Origin: Bacteroidales bacterium
Lineage (GTDB): Bacteria; Bacteroidota; Bacteroidia; Bacteroidales; WCHB1-69
Assembly (NCBI GenBank): GCA_017443175.1
Contig: JAFSOZ010000003.1
Location: 411,103 to 475,102, forward strand
Direction: 5' to 3'
Length of the DNA: 64,000 bases
Translations under genes and position numbers: made by a program
In this document: positions 8,095 through 17,294 of the stretch, piece by piece
Numbering within the stretch: the first letter of the stretch is position 1
Layout of the letters: each line of letters opens with the position of its first letter
Notes under the pieces: generated by a model
Seen by the model: only the letters and a program-made list of their open reading frames with translations
Told to the model about the DNA's origin: nothing
The model's database searches: none

Positions 8095-8715
8095 ATGCCC
8101 ACATTCCCACCCGCCATAGAATCCCTCGACCGCGCACTGCTGCTGCTCGTTAACGGAACACACACGCCGGCGCTGGATTCGATCATGTGGTCGCTCACCA
8201 ACGCGGCGACCTGGATAGGGCTGTTTATAGCCGGGACCTTCTTATCGGTCAAGTTTTACAGAAAGAGATTCTGGATGGTTTTGTTGACTTTGGCACTCTC
8301 CATCGGACTGACGGACCAGATTTCCTCCCACATCATCAAGCCCGTTGTAAAACGGCCCCGTCCAACGCACAATGTGGAGATTCAGGACCAAATCCACTGC
8401 CACCAATATGCCGACGGCTCCGAATACCGGGGCGGTTCGTACGGTTTTGTCTCCTCGCACGCCGCCAACAGCACCACAGCTTCCATCCTCATGTTCTTCT
8501 TTCTGTCTCCCTTTTTCAAGAAAAAAATCATACTCATCTCCTCCTTACTCCTTTATGTTCTCGTCTTTTGCTACACGCGCGTCTATCTGGGTGTGCATTA
8601 TCCATTCGATATTCTCGGCGGCTGGCTGTTAGGTATCTGCCTTTGTATGCCCATCACCTTCTATTTCCGCCAACATCCCATTAGAAACACCAATTATTTA
8701 TCTATAAACCTTTAA
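8095..8715 (+). CDS. PAP2-family membrane phosphatase
   Basis: 206-residue integral membrane phosphatase of the PAP2/lipid phosphatase family, expected to dephosphorylate lipid pyrophosphates or phosphatidate at the periplasmic face. All three signature motifs are visible: K82...R89P90 (KPVVKRPRP), SSHAANS at about 120-126 (the PSGH block) and R162VYLGVHYPFD172, containing His168. About five hydrophobic segments surround them. The frame extends upstream to 8053, but the -7 box at 8048 would start transcription inside that extension, so ATG 8095 is chosen. Ferritin follows 11 bp downstream. Substrate (for example undecaprenyl pyrophosphate) not determined. Confidence 0.9.
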   Translation: MPTFPPAIESLDRALLLLVNGTHTPALDSIMWSLTNAATWIGLFIAGTFLSVKFYRKRFWMVLLTLALSIGLTDQISSHIIKPVVKRPRPTHNVEIQDQIHCHQYADGSEYRGGSYGFVSSHAANSTTASILMFFFLSPFFKKKIILISSLLLYVLVFCYTRVYLGVHYPFDILGGWLLGICLCMPITFYFRQHPIRNTNYLSINL

Positions 8716-8726
8716 ATTTATCTATT

Positions 8727-9248
8727 ATGTTCAACAAAAAGATTGAAAAAGCGATTAACGATCAAATCAACGCCGAAATGTGGTCGGCTTACCTTTACCT
8801 CTCCATGGCAGCTCAATGCCACGAACTCGGCTACGGCGGCATGGCAAACTGGTTCGAAATCCAGTTCAAGGAAGAGCAAGACCATGCACAGATTTTCTAC
8901 AACTATATCATCTCCCGCGGAGGCCGCGTGACCCTTAAACCTATCGAGAAAGTGCAGACCGAATGGAAAGACGCCCTCGCCATGTTTGAGAACACCCTCG
9001 AGCACGAGAAAGTGGTCACCTCACTCATCAACGACCTGTTTGCCCTGGCCACCAAAGAAAAAGATTACGCCACCCAAAGCATGCTGAAATGGTTCATCGA
9101 CGAGCAGGTTGAGGAAGAGGAGAACGCCCGCGCCCTCATCGACAGCCTGAAGATGATCAACGGCAACGGCTATGGCCTCTACATGCTCGACAAGGAGCTG
9201 GCCGCCCGCACCTATACGCAGGCTTCCCCGTTGACAAGCGAAGAATAA
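8727..9248 (+). CDS. ftnA: Ferritin
   Basis: 173-residue non-haem bacterial ferritin, which stores iron as a mineral in a 24-subunit shell. Ferroxidase ligands are in place: E17 in the first helix (NAEMWSAYLYLS) and E50/H53 in KEEQDHA. Further acidic ligands lie in helix C (near EHEK) and helix D (DEQVEEEENA). Length and four-helix layout match the family. It lies 11 bp after the PAP2 gene and may be cotranscribed. Hairpins follow at 9273-9348. Confidence 0.96.
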   Translation: MFNKKIEKAINDQINAEMWSAYLYLSMAAQCHELGYGGMANWFEIQFKEEQDHAQIFYNYIISRGGRVTLKPIEKVQTEWKDALAMFENTLEHEKVVTSLINDLFALATKEKDYATQSMLKWFIDEQVEEEENARALIDSLKMINGNGYGLYMLDKELAARTYTQASPLTSEE

Positions 9249-9272
9249 TCGTTGTTTTTGATGAGAATGCCC

Positions 9273-9348
9273 GCAGACCTACGGCCTGCGAAATTTTGTC
9301 CAAAATCTCATAATTCCACCAATGCCGGAAGACCCAAAGGTCTGCCGG
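9273..9348. repeat. Two intergenic hairpins between ferritin and peptidase genes
   Basis: CGCAGACC-TAC-GGCCTGCG (9273-9291) and CCGGAAGACC-CAAA-GGTCTGCCGG (9325-9348), each with one mismatch. Both share the AGACC/GGTCT core, so they look like two units of one intergenic repeat type. They may also end ferritin transcription, though no T-run follows directly. Confidence 0.5.
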
Positions 9349-9382
9349 TTCCTGTTCTCTGTACCCTGTTCCCTATTTTTTG

Positions 9383-9390
9383 TATCTTTG
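9383..9390 (+). promoter_or_regulatory. Promoter -7 box for DPP-IV-like peptidase
   Basis: TATCTTTG, 21 nt before ATG 9412. It excludes the upstream in-frame start at 9322. Confidence 0.7.
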
Positions 9391-9411
9391 CGGCTCATAA
9401 AAAATAAGACA

Positions 9412-11553
9412 ATGAAAAGAATCTTCACCCTCATTCTCGTGACTGCCATGACCGTCGGCATAATGACGGCCCAAAACGAAACCATCGACCTGAACGGTGT
9501 TTTTCAGGGCAAATACATGTTCGAGCGCATCAACGGCCTCAGCTGGCAGCCCGGCACCGACAACTACGCATACATCGACGATAAAGGCGACATTATGCTC
9601 GTCAACGCCAAGAACGGCAAAGAGAGCGTCTTCCGCTCAGGAAAGAACCTTGGCGAAAACGGTTTCAAGAACCTGCGAAGCTTCCAATGGGTGGATGCCA
9701 ATACCATCTATAGTCCAAGAACCCATTCCACGCTGACATACGACGGGAAGACCGTCACTGTGGGCAAGTTCGAGGATGTCAACTGGGACGATGTGATTGA
9801 CCAGTCCATCAAGAACAAGGTTTTCGTTATCAAGAATGATGACGGTGTGTTTGTCCAAACTGCCCGCAACGACTACAAACCCATCTTGTTGTGTCCCGAC
9901 ACAGGCAAAAACATTGTGTTCGGTGAGTCGGTTCACCGCAGCGAGTGGGGCATCAACGAGGGCCAGTATATCTCGCCCAAAGGCAATTACATCGCATTCT
10001 ACCGCATGGATGAAAGTATGGTGGAAGACTATCCGCTGGTGAACACCACCACACCCATCGCCACCGTGGAAAACATCAAATACCCCATGGCGGGACGCAC
10101 CTCCCACCAGGTCAAGGTCGGCATTTTCGATGTGGCCAAGTCCGTTCAGGCCGGCAAGCCCGTTTACCACTACATCAACACCGACCTCAACGACGGCGAG
10201 TTCCTCACCAATGTAACCTTCTCTCCCGATGAGCAATATCTCTACATCTCGCACCTCAACCGCGAGCAGAACCACTCCAAGCTCATCCGTTACGACCTGC
10301 AGTCCGGCAATAAAGTGAAAGTGCTCATTGAGGAAATGGATTCCCGTTATGTGGAACCCTCAGACCGCATGATCTTCTTGAAAAACAATAACTTCCTCTG
10401 GATCAGCGAAACCGACGGCTGGCGTCATCTCTATCTGTACGACATCAACGGCAACCTCATCCGCAAGGTGGTGGATGGCCGCTTCGACATCGTGGATGTA
10501 GAGGGCCTGGATGCCAAAGAGGAGTATGTCTATTTCACCATGGCTCCTACCGAGAAACCGGTGAACCAGTATGTGTGCAAGGCTGCTCTGAAAGACGGCA
10601 AAGTGACACGTATCGCAGCCACCGACGGCACGCACACGCCCATCTTCAATGAAGGAAAAACCTATTTTGTGGATTACTTCACCAGTGTAACCACCCCGCG
10701 CGTCATCAGCGTGGTGAACAACCAGGGCAAGACGATGAAGGAACTCAAAAACTGCAAGAATCCATACGCCAACTGCGCGCTGGGCACCACCAAAATATTC
10801 CCTATCCTCAACAAGGAAGGCGACTCGCTCTGGTGCCGCCTCATCACCCCGCCCAATATGGATCCTACGAAGAAATACCCCTGCCTGATTTATGTTTATG
10901 GCGGCCCGCACTCCCAATTGGTCACCAACAGTTTCATGTCCGGAGGCGTGTTTTTGGAGTACATGGCCGAGCAGGGTTATGTGGTATTCACGCTGGACAA
11001 CCGCGGCACGCAAAACCGTGGCGCTGACTTTGAGAAGTGCATCCACCGCAACCTCGGCGTGAAAGAGGTGGAGGACCAGATGTGCGGCGTGGATTATCTG
11101 AAAACGCTGCCCTACGTGGATGCCAACCGCATCGGCTTGGACGGCTGGAGTTACGGCGGATTTATGACATTGTCACTGATCACTGAGCATCCGGAGGCGT
11201 TCCGCGCGGCCAGCTGCGGCGGTCCGGTGGTCAACTGGGCCTGGTACGAAGTGATGTACGGCGAGCGCTACATGGACACGCCACAGGAGAACCCCGACGG
11301 CTACGAGCACGCCAACATCATCCCCAAGATCAAGAATGTGAAATGCCCGCTGCTCGTGATGCACGGTTGTCAGGACCATACGGTGGTTTGGCAACACACC
11401 TTGGAGCTGATGCGCCAGGCCGTGAGCGACGGCATTGAAATCGAATACTTCCCCTACACCGCTCACGACCACAACGTGATGGGCGTGGAGCGCGTGCACC
11501 TCTGGAACAAACTGCTCCGCTTCCACAACCAGAATCTGAAAGGCGAGCTATAA
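9412..11553 (+). CDS. Dipeptidyl peptidase IV family serine peptidase (S9B)
   Basis: 713 residues: signal peptide (MKRIFTLILVTAMTVGIMTA), an eight-bladed propeller region of the DPP-IV N-terminal type to about residue 460, then an alpha/beta-hydrolase domain. The catalytic triad can be placed: S580 in GWSYGG, D655 in QDHTVV and H687 in AHDHNV. Such enzymes release X-Pro or X-Ala dipeptides from peptides in the periplasm and serve peptide nutrition. ATG 9412 is chosen because the -7 box at 9383 lies downstream of the longer frame start. thpR begins on the last base of the stop codon (TAATG), so the two are translationally coupled. Confidence 0.95.
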   Translation: MKRIFTLILVTAMTVGIMTAQNETIDLNGVFQGKYMFERINGLSWQPGTDNYAYIDDKGDIMLVNAKNGKESVFRSGKNLGENGFKNLRSFQWVDANTIYSPRTHSTLTYDGKTVTVGKFEDVNWDDVIDQSIKNKVFVIKNDDGVFVQTARNDYKPILLCPDTGKNIVFGESVHRSEWGINEGQYISPKGNYIAFYRMDESMVEDYPLVNTTTPIATVENIKYPMAGRTSHQVKVGIFDVAKSVQAGKPVYHYINTDLNDGEFLTNVTFSPDEQYLYISHLNREQNHSKLIRYDLQSGNKVKVLIEEMDSRYVEPSDRMIFLKNNNFLWISETDGWRHLYLYDINGNLIRKVVDGRFDIVDVEGLDAKEEYVYFTMAPTEKPVNQYVCKAALKDGKVTRIAATDGTHTPIFNEGKTYFVDYFTSVTTPRVISVVNNQGKTMKELKNCKNPYANCALGTTKIFPILNKEGDSLWCRLITPPNMDPTKKYPCLIYVYGGPHSQLVTNSFMSGGVFLEYMAEQGYVVFTLDNRGTQNRGADFEKCIHRNLGVKEVEDQMCGVDYLKTLPYVDANRIGLDGWSYGGFMTLSLITEHPEAFRAASCGGPVVNWAWYEVMYGERYMDTPQENPDGYEHANIIPKIKNVKCPLLVMHGCQDHTVVWQHTLELMRQAVSDGIEIEYFPYTAHDHNVMGVERVHLWNKLLRFHNQNLKGEL

Positions 11554-12110
11554 TGAAACGGCTCTTCATCGCCACACGGGTCGAGTTAAGCGACGAGCTC
11601 AAAGCATGGCGCACCCAGTTCAAGTACGAAATGCGCCACGACGACATCGTGTGGGTAAAAGATGATGTGAGCCATTTAACCTTGCGGTTCATAGGCGCCA
11701 CCCCAGACAACCGCATTCCCGACATCAAGGATGCGCTGAATGAAACTTGTGCTAACCGTTCGCCCTTTCATCTGGAACTGAACAAGCTGGGCGTTTTCGG
11801 CAGTCATTATCATCCCGAAGTATTATGGTTGGGTTTTGAGGAGTTTTTCTTCTTCAAGCAGGCCTTCATCCAAATGGAATCGTTGCTAACAGAGAAAGGC
11901 TTTGAACCGGCGCAAGGCAACTTTGTGCCGCATATTACTTTAGGAAGAGTAAAATCGGTGGTAGATAAGAAGAAATTCTGGGAGCGGTTTGAGAAATACC
12001 AGTTAAAGCAAACCCAGATGATACCCATCACGGAATTTATATTGTTCCAGAGTTTCCTGCACAAGGAAGGCCCGGAATACAAGGCATTGGCCAGGTTTAC
12101 ATTGAAATAA
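11553..12110 (+). CDS. thpR: RNA 2',3'-cyclic phosphodiesterase (LigT/ThpR family)
   Basis: 185-residue 2H phosphoesterase that opens 2',3'-cyclic phosphate ends of RNA. Both HxTx catalytic motifs are present: H41LTL in SHLTLRFIG and H127ITL in PHITLGRVK, with the expected spacing and family length. ATG overlaps the preceding stop codon by one base (TAATG). The gene converges on purE, with a 28-bp palindrome in the 33-bp gap. Confidence 0.9.
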   Translation: MKRLFIATRVELSDELKAWRTQFKYEMRHDDIVWVKDDVSHLTLRFIGATPDNRIPDIKDALNETCANRSPFHLELNKLGVFGSHYHPEVLWLGFEEFFFFKQAFIQMESLLTEKGFEPAQGNFVPHITLGRVKSVVDKKKFWERFEKYQLKQTQMIPITEFILFQSFLHKEGPEYKALARFTLK

Positions 12111-12116
12111 CACATC

Positions 12117-12144
12117 GTAGAGACGTGCCATGGCGCGTCTCTAC
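12117..12144. repeat. 28-bp palindrome, copy 1 (intergenic)
   Basis: Begins GTAGAGACG and ends CGTCTCTAC, with one mismatch between arms. It sits between the convergent thpR and purE genes. Its last base is the first base of the purE stop triplet (read on the minus strand), and the element supplies a second in-frame TAG. Four more 28-bp relatives are at 14532, 14786, 43891 and 48873. Confidence 0.85.
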
Positions 12145-12650
12145 TAATTCGCCTTGAACTTATAGCTCACCTCGGCCAAGTCGGCATTGGCCTTGACAAT
12201 TTTCTGCTTGAGATTCTGTTTGTGCAAGATCACTTTCTCGCGCATAGCGGGGTCTCCGGCGGCAAGAATTTGCATGGCCAAGATGGCGGCGTTCTGAGCG
12301 CCGTTGATAGCTACGGTAGCCACGGGTATGCCCGGTGGCATCTGCAGCATGGCCAGGGCAGCGTCCATGCCTTCCAATGAGGACTTGATGGGCACACCGA
12401 TCACGGGCAGCGGGGTCATGGCGGCAATCACGCCCGGCAGGTGCGCGGCCATGCCGGCAGCGGCAATGATCACCTCCACGCCGCGCGAGTGCGCGTTCTT
12501 GGCATATTCAGCCACCTCGTCCGGCGTGCGGTGCGCTGACAACGCTAACATCTCGAAAGGTATTTCATTGCTATCTAAAAACTTGCAAGCCGCCTCCATA
12601 ACCGGCAGGTCGGAGGTGCTTCCCATGATAATGCTTACTCGTGCTTTCAT
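12144..12650 (-). CDS. purE: 5-(carboxyamino)imidazole ribonucleotide mutase, class I PurE
   Basis: 168 residues. Converts N5-CAIR to CAIR in purine synthesis. Family marks: IIMGSTSDLPVM at the N terminus (the GSxSD nucleotide loop), LSAHRTPDE, AAGMAAHLPG and PLPVIGVPIKSS. Length is normal for class I. purK is not adjacent, so it acts with an unlinked synthetase. A -7 box lies at 12674-12681. Confidence 0.96.
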   Translation of the reverse strand: MKARVSIIMGSTSDLPVMEAACKFLDSNEIPFEMLALSAHRTPDEVAEYAKNAHSRGVEVIIAAAGMAAHLPGVIAAMTPLPVIGVPIKSSLEGMDAALAMLQMPPGIPVATVAINGAQNAAILAMQILAAGDPAMREKVILHKQNLKQKIVKANADLAEVSYKFKAN

Positions 12651-12673
12651 ATTTCGACTCGATTTTTAAAGCG

Positions 12674-12681
12674 CAAAAATA
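12674..12681 (-). promoter_or_regulatory. Promoter -7 box for purE
   Basis: TATTTTTG on the minus strand, 23 nt before the purE ATG at 12650. Confidence 0.65.
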
Positions 12682-12712
12682 AGAAAAAAAGGAATTAAAA
12701 ACAAAAGTATAA

Positions 12713-12937
12713 TCACGCATAATGATACCGTTCGCGATATTTGCGTAGCATCAGGAACGGCATTATCAGGTTGACGGCCGCAAAAGGCGTCTTGTCCACG
12801 AAATTGGAGACGAAAACGCCATCCACCACGCTGTATATCGAGGTGAATATCATCGTAGCGATAGTCGGCAAGGTAAACCGCAGCAGTTTGCGGTAGCCGA
12901 AATGGTCAGACAGTTGGATGGGTTGGTTTGTTTTCAT
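12713..12937 (-). pseudogene. MATE-family efflux transporter stub
   Basis: The 74-codon frame begins like a MATE transporter (FTLPTIATMIFTSIYSVVDGVFVSNFV, then FAAVNLIMPFLM, first two membrane segments). It then jumps to a short basic end LRKYRERYHYA that looks like a MATE C terminus. MATE proteins are about 440 residues, so some 370 codons appear deleted in frame. Its ATG overlaps the RND pump stop codon (ATGA), so it was the distal gene of that operon. It cannot transport anything in this form. Confidence 0.75.
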
Positions 12938-15900
12938 TGTTTCTCCTCCTTTCTTTCAATGGATTTGAACCGTTCCTGTAATTTCTGGAACACCGTAAAC
13001 AGCGCCGGCACGGTAACCAATAACCCTAAAGTGCCGAACAGCATACCGCCCAACACGCAGACACCGATGGTGCGACTGCCATTGGCACCTGCACCGGTGG
13101 CGAACATCAGGGGCAACATGCCGAAGATCATCGTCAGAGAGGTCATCAGGATGGGGCGCAGACGCTCCCTTGCGCTCTGCAGGGCGGCATCGCGAATGGA
13201 CAGCCCCTTTAACCGACCCTGCGAGGCGTATTCCGTAATCAGAATGGCGGTCTTCGCCAACAGGCCGACCAACATGATAAGGCCAATCTGCATATAAATG
13301 TTGTTTTCCACGCCAAAAAGCTTGGCGAACAGCAGACTGCCCGCCAAGCCGAAGGGCACCGACAGCATCACCGCCAGCGGAATGAAGAGGCTTTCGTACA
13401 AAGCAACCATCACCAGATAGACGAACAATGCGCTGATAATGAAGATGATGGCGATACGGTTTCCGGTACGGCTCTCCTCGCGGGTGATGCCGCTGAACTC
13501 CACGCTGTAGCCCACGGGCAGCTCCTTTGCCGCCACTTCCTGTATAGCTTTGATGGCGCTGCCCGTGCTGCCGCCCTGCGCCACATTACCACTCACATCA
13601 ATGCAACGGAACATATTGTGACTGCTCAGCGTTTGCGGCATATACTCTTTGGTGAGTGTAATAAACTGACTGATAGGTAGCATATTACCATCTTCCGAAC
13701 GAACAAAAAGCTGGTCAAGCGACTCGGGACGGGTACGGTCGGAAGGATGCAGCTGCGCGGTTACCTGATACACCTTTCCGTATTTGTTGAAGTTGGAAAT
13801 GTAGTCTCCGCCGAGATAGGCACCCAACTCGTTGAGAACCGTGGAGGGCGACACGCCCGCCTTCTTGCAGCGCGACACATCCACATCCACACGGTATTGC
13901 GGATAGTTGACATCGTAGCTGGAATAGATGTCGCCAATTTCCGGACGCTCTTGCAGTTTCTCCACAAAGCGGTCAGTAATTTCTTTCAAAGTTCTGACAT
14001 CCATACCGTTGCGGTCTTGCACCGAGAACTCGAAGCCACCACCTCCTCCATAACCCTCTATCATGCCCGGCTCCATTGCGAAGGATTCTGCCTCGCGCTC
14101 CTGCGCCAATATCTCGTTAATCTGCTCCATCACGCCTGTCGAAGAGTTATCGTAACCCTTACGTTGTTTCCACGGTTTGAGCTGCACAAAAATCTCCACG
14201 CCGTTGCTGCCCGCCCCGACACCCACTACGCCGCCAACTGACTCCACAGCAGGTAGTTCCTGAATCTGGTCGCTGACGCGGTTCATCACCTTTCGGGTCT
14301 TCTCCATCGTGTAGCCCGACGGCGTGTTGATTTCCACAAAAAGGGTGCCCAGATCTTCCGAGGGTACGAAGCCCGTGGGGACAATCTTGAAAAGCACCAC
14401 CATCAGTGCAATGGCGACAGCCACACTGGCAGCGACCACCCATTTGCGACGGAGGAGCCAATGGACCATGTTGGTGTAATGTTTTAACAGGGTATTGAAG
14501 GTCGTGGTGTAAACGGTACGGATTCGCGATTGTAGAGACGCACGGTCGTGCGTCTCTACCGACGACGGTTTCAAAATCAACGCACACAACGCCGGTGCCA
14601 ACGTCAAGGCATTCAGGAATGAAATGCCCACCGCCATCGTCAGACCGAATTGTTTAAAGAAGATGCCTGTGGTACCGCCCATAAACGACACAGGGATGAA
14701 GATGACAATAAACACCAAGGTCGTAGTGAACAGCGTGACGGAAAGACCGTTCATAGCCTCCTCCGTGGCTTTACGGGCGGAGGTTGTAGAGATGCGCCAT
14801 GGCACGTCTCTACTTTGCCTCGCCTTTACCGCTTCCACCACCACAATAGAGTCGTCCACCACCGTACCGATAACCAGCACCAGCGCGAAGAGCGTCAGCA
14901 GGTTGACAGAGAATCCCGCCATTTTCATAAAGGCGAAAGTGCCGATGAGCGACACCACGATACCGATGGCAGGAATCAGCGTGGCGCGGAAGTCCTGGAG
15001 GAAGAAGAAGACAACCACCAGCACCAGCAGGATGGCGATGATGAGCGTCACCACCACCTCGCGGATGGAGGCAAAGAGGAAGTCGTTGGTGTTGTCGAAG
15101 GTGACAATTTTGATGTCCTTGGGCAGCGATTGCTCCACCTCGTGGATGAGTTTGTCAATTTCGAGGTTGATCTTGGTGGCGTTGGAGCCGGCCACCTGAT
15201 GCACCGCTCCCATTACGCCCGGATGTCCGTTGATGCGGTTGGTGAAGGCATAATCGGACTGTCCCAACTCAATGTCGGCCACATCTTTCAGCCGCAGCTC
15301 TTCGCCAGTGGGCAGCGAGGCGATGACCAAATTTTCGAACTCGGATATTTCGGTTTTTCGCCCAGTATAGCGTAAGGAATACTGGAATACGTTGTCGGAG
15401 TTCTCGCCCAGTGCGCCCACCGAAACTTCTATGTTCTGTTCCGCTAACACTGCGCTGATGTCGCTTGGCATCAGGTTGTGACGGGCCATCACGTCGGGTT
15501 TGAGCCAGATGCGCAAGGCATATTGCGCACCCCACACCTCCACCTTACCCACACCGTTGATGCGCAAGATGGCGGGACGCAGGTTGTTGTAGAAATAGTT
15601 GCTGAGGAAGTTCTCGTCGTAGGTGCCGCCAGGACTCTCCAAAGCGATGATGCGGAGTTGTCCGGGCTGCTGTTTCTCGGTGGAGACACCGATTTGTAGC
15701 ACCTCGGCAGGCAACTGTCCCTGCGCCTGAATCACGCGGTTCTGCACGTTTACCGCCGCCATATCGGCATTGGCTCCCTGCTCGAAGTAGATGGTGATGC
15801 TGGCCGATCCGTTGCTGGCCGACGAGGTCATGTAGGTCATCCCCTCCACGCCATTGATGGCCTCCTCCAACGGCATAACCACGCTTTTCTGCACCGTTTC

Positions 15901-16074
15901 GGCACTCGCGCCCGGGTACGAAGCCCACACATAGATAGTCGGCGGCGCAATGTCTGGATATTTCTCCACCGGCAGCGACAGCAACGAAATCACCCCCAAC
16001 AGCACGATGAACACGCTGATGACGAGGGAGAGCAACGGCCGATGGATAAATGTCTGGGTATTCACGACTTTCAA
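12934..16074 (-). CDS. RND efflux transporter, inner-membrane pump (AcrB/HAE1 type)
   Basis: 1046-residue proton-driven RND pump. Proton-relay aspartates D407 and D408 fall in TVVDDSIVVVEA (TM4) and the TM10 lysine in LLAKTAILITEYA. The amphipathic start MKVVNTQTFIHRP and the SVPFGLAGSLL block are typical. Two 28-bp palindromes are embedded in frame, adding about 10 residues each: residues about 421-430 (between VVVEAVKA and RKATEEAMNG, cytoplasmic loop after TM4) and about 506-515 (after LILKPSS, loop after TM6). It follows the adaptor gene in one operon. No outer-membrane channel gene is present. With its adaptor frameshifted, the system may be inactive unless another adaptor serves. Confidence 0.95.
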   Translation of the reverse strand: MKVVNTQTFIHRPLLSLVISVFIVLLGVISLLSLPVEKYPDIAPPTIYVWASYPGASAETVQKSVVMPLEEAINGVEGMTYMTSSASNGSASITIYFEQGANADMAAVNVQNRVIQAQGQLPAEVLQIGVSTEKQQPGQLRIIALESPGGTYDENFLSNYFYNNLRPAILRINGVGKVEVWGAQYALRIWLKPDVMARHNLMPSDISAVLAEQNIEVSVGALGENSDNVFQYSLRYTGRKTEISEFENLVIASLPTGEELRLKDVADIELGQSDYAFTNRINGHPGVMGAVHQVAGSNATKINLEIDKLIHEVEQSLPKDIKIVTFDNTNDFLFASIREVVVTLIIAILLVLVVVFFFLQDFRATLIPAIGIVVSLIGTFAFMKMAGFSVNLLTLFALVLVIGTVVDDSIVVVEAVKARQSRDVPWRISTTSARKATEEAMNGLSVTLFTTTLVFIVIFIPVSFMGGTTGIFFKQFGLTMAVGISFLNALTLAPALCALILKPSSVETHDRASLQSRIRTVYTTTFNTLLKHYTNMVHWLLRRKWVVAASVAVAIALMVVLFKIVPTGFVPSEDLGTLFVEINTPSGYTMEKTRKVMNRVSDQIQELPAVESVGGVVGVGAGSNGVEIFVQLKPWKQRKGYDNSSTGVMEQINEILAQEREAESFAMEPGMIEGYGGGGGFEFSVQDRNGMDVRTLKEITDRFVEKLQERPEIGDIYSSYDVNYPQYRVDVDVSRCKKAGVSPSTVLNELGAYLGGDYISNFNKYGKVYQVTAQLHPSDRTRPESLDQLFVRSEDGNMLPISQFITLTKEYMPQTLSSHNMFRCIDVSGNVAQGGSTGSAIKAIQEVAAKELPVGYSVEFSGITREESRTGNRIAIIFIISALFVYLVMVALYESLFIPLAVMLSVPFGLAGSLLFAKLFGVENNIYMQIGLIMLVGLLAKTAILITEYASQGRLKGLSIRDAALQSARERLRPILMTSLTMIFGMLPLMFATGAGANGSRTIGVCVLGGMLFGTLGLLVTVPALFTVFQKLQERFKSIERKEEKQ
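14532..14559. repeat. 28-bp palindrome, copy 2 (inside RND pump gene)
   Basis: Perfect 13-bp arms (GTAGAGACGCACG / CGTGCGTCTCTAC) around 2 bases. Translated on the minus strand in frame as VETHDRASLQ. Confidence 0.9.
14786..14813. repeat. 28-bp palindrome, copy 3 (inside RND pump gene)
   Basis: Ends GTAGAGATG / CGTCTCTAC around a CCATGG centre, two imperfect pairs. It is read in a different frame from copy 2, giving SRDVPWRIST. Confidence 0.85.
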
Positions 16075-16091
16075 CTATTAATTATTATCTA

Positions 16092-17172
16092 TTAACTTTT
16101 AACTATTTTTGTTCCTTCCTCCACAAACCCCGCCCCTTTGGCTATAATCACATCTCCCTCTTGGAGACCGCTAATCACCATGTACTCTTTGCCGTTGTTC
16201 TGCGGTGACACTTGGACGATGGTGGAGACTGCCTTGCCGTCCACCACTTTCATCACATAGACCTTGTCCTGGATGCTGTAGGTGGCCTCCTGTGGGATGA
16301 CGATGGCGTTGTGCAGTTCGGTGGGGACAACGATTTTGCCCGTACCGCCACTGAGCAGCATTCCGTCGGGGTTGTCGAAGCGGGCGCAGACCGAGACGGC
16401 TCCTGTGCGCTCGTCCACCACGCCGCTGATGCTCTCCACACGGCCGGTATGCTCGTAAAGGGTGCCGTTGGGCAGTTGCAGCCGCAGTTCGGGCATTTGC
16501 CTTATCGCCGCTTCCATACTTTTGTGCTCGGAAAGGTACTGCATCACCGTTTTTTCCGTCATCGAGAAATAGACCCGCATCTGCCGGTTGTCGGCCACCA
16601 CGGTGAGTCCGTCCTGGATGGAAGGTCCCACGAGTTCGCCCTTGCGGTAGATGATTCGCCCCACTACACCGTTGGAAGGACTGCGGATTTCTGTGTAACT
16701 GAGATCGTTGCGGGCGGAGGTGAGGGCCGCCTTCGCTGATGCGAGGTTCGCTTTCGGCCAGCGACAGCTCGAATTCTGAAATAACCGATTTCTGCCGCAA
16801 ATTCTTCTTGCCGTTGTATTCCAACTGCACACGGGATAGGGCGGCCGTCATCATCTGCACATTGGCATTGGCCGACTCCACTGCCGCCCGACTGGGTGCA
16901 TCATCGAGACGGAACAGCAGTTGACCTTCGCGAACACGCTCACCCTCTTTCACATACACGCCCATCAAGTGGCCTTCCACACGAGGAATGATCTTGATGT
17001 CTTGGGCGCCATGGATAGAAGCAGGATATTCCGCATCTAAGGTGTAATCCTGCGCCGTGACCGTGAGCAGTTCATGGAATTCGGGCTCGTTTTGCTCCTT
17101 TTGCGCTTTATTCTGGCACGACACCATCAGGAGCAACGCCGCCGCCAATATCAATAATCTACTGATTCTCAT
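16092..17172 (-). pseudogene. RND periplasmic adaptor (MFP/AcrA type), frameshifted
   Basis: Lipoprotein adaptor that would bridge the RND pump to an outer-membrane channel. The first frame (from ATG 17172) gives a lipobox (LLLMVSCQNK), the barrel-sandwich half IIPRVEGHLMGVYVKEGERVREGQ and the first hairpin helix ending LSLAESE. The second frame continues LASAKAALTSARNDLSYTEIRSPSNGVV through to GTKIVKS at 16092. They join if one C of the CC pair at 16745-16746 is removed. A single-base insertion or a sequencing error explains it; all other parts are intact. The pump gene begins 18 bp downstream. Confidence 0.85.
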
Positions 17173-17210
17173 ATAATTACAAAACCTTATTTCAATTCTG
17201 TTTAATAATG

Positions 17211-17218
17211 CAAAAATA
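17211..17218 (-). promoter_or_regulatory. Promoter -7 box for the RND operon
   Basis: TATTTTTG on the minus strand, 38 nt before the adaptor ATG at 17172. It is divergent from the AraC gene promoter at 17283. Confidence 0.65.
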
Positions 17219-17282
17219 CCGTGCCGTAAGGGAACAAAGGTGTATGATAATGAACCAGTATTGTATGTTTTCGGAACTTTTG

Positions 17283-17290
17283 TATTTTTG
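17283..17290 (+). promoter_or_regulatory. Promoter -7 box, 4 nt before an AraC start codon
   Basis: TATTTTTG, then CCGC, then ATG at 17295. A TTG at 17261-17263 is about 19 bp upstream as a possible -33 element. The spacing predicts transcription starting at or near the A of the ATG. Confidence 0.6.
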
Positions 17291-17294
17291 CCGC

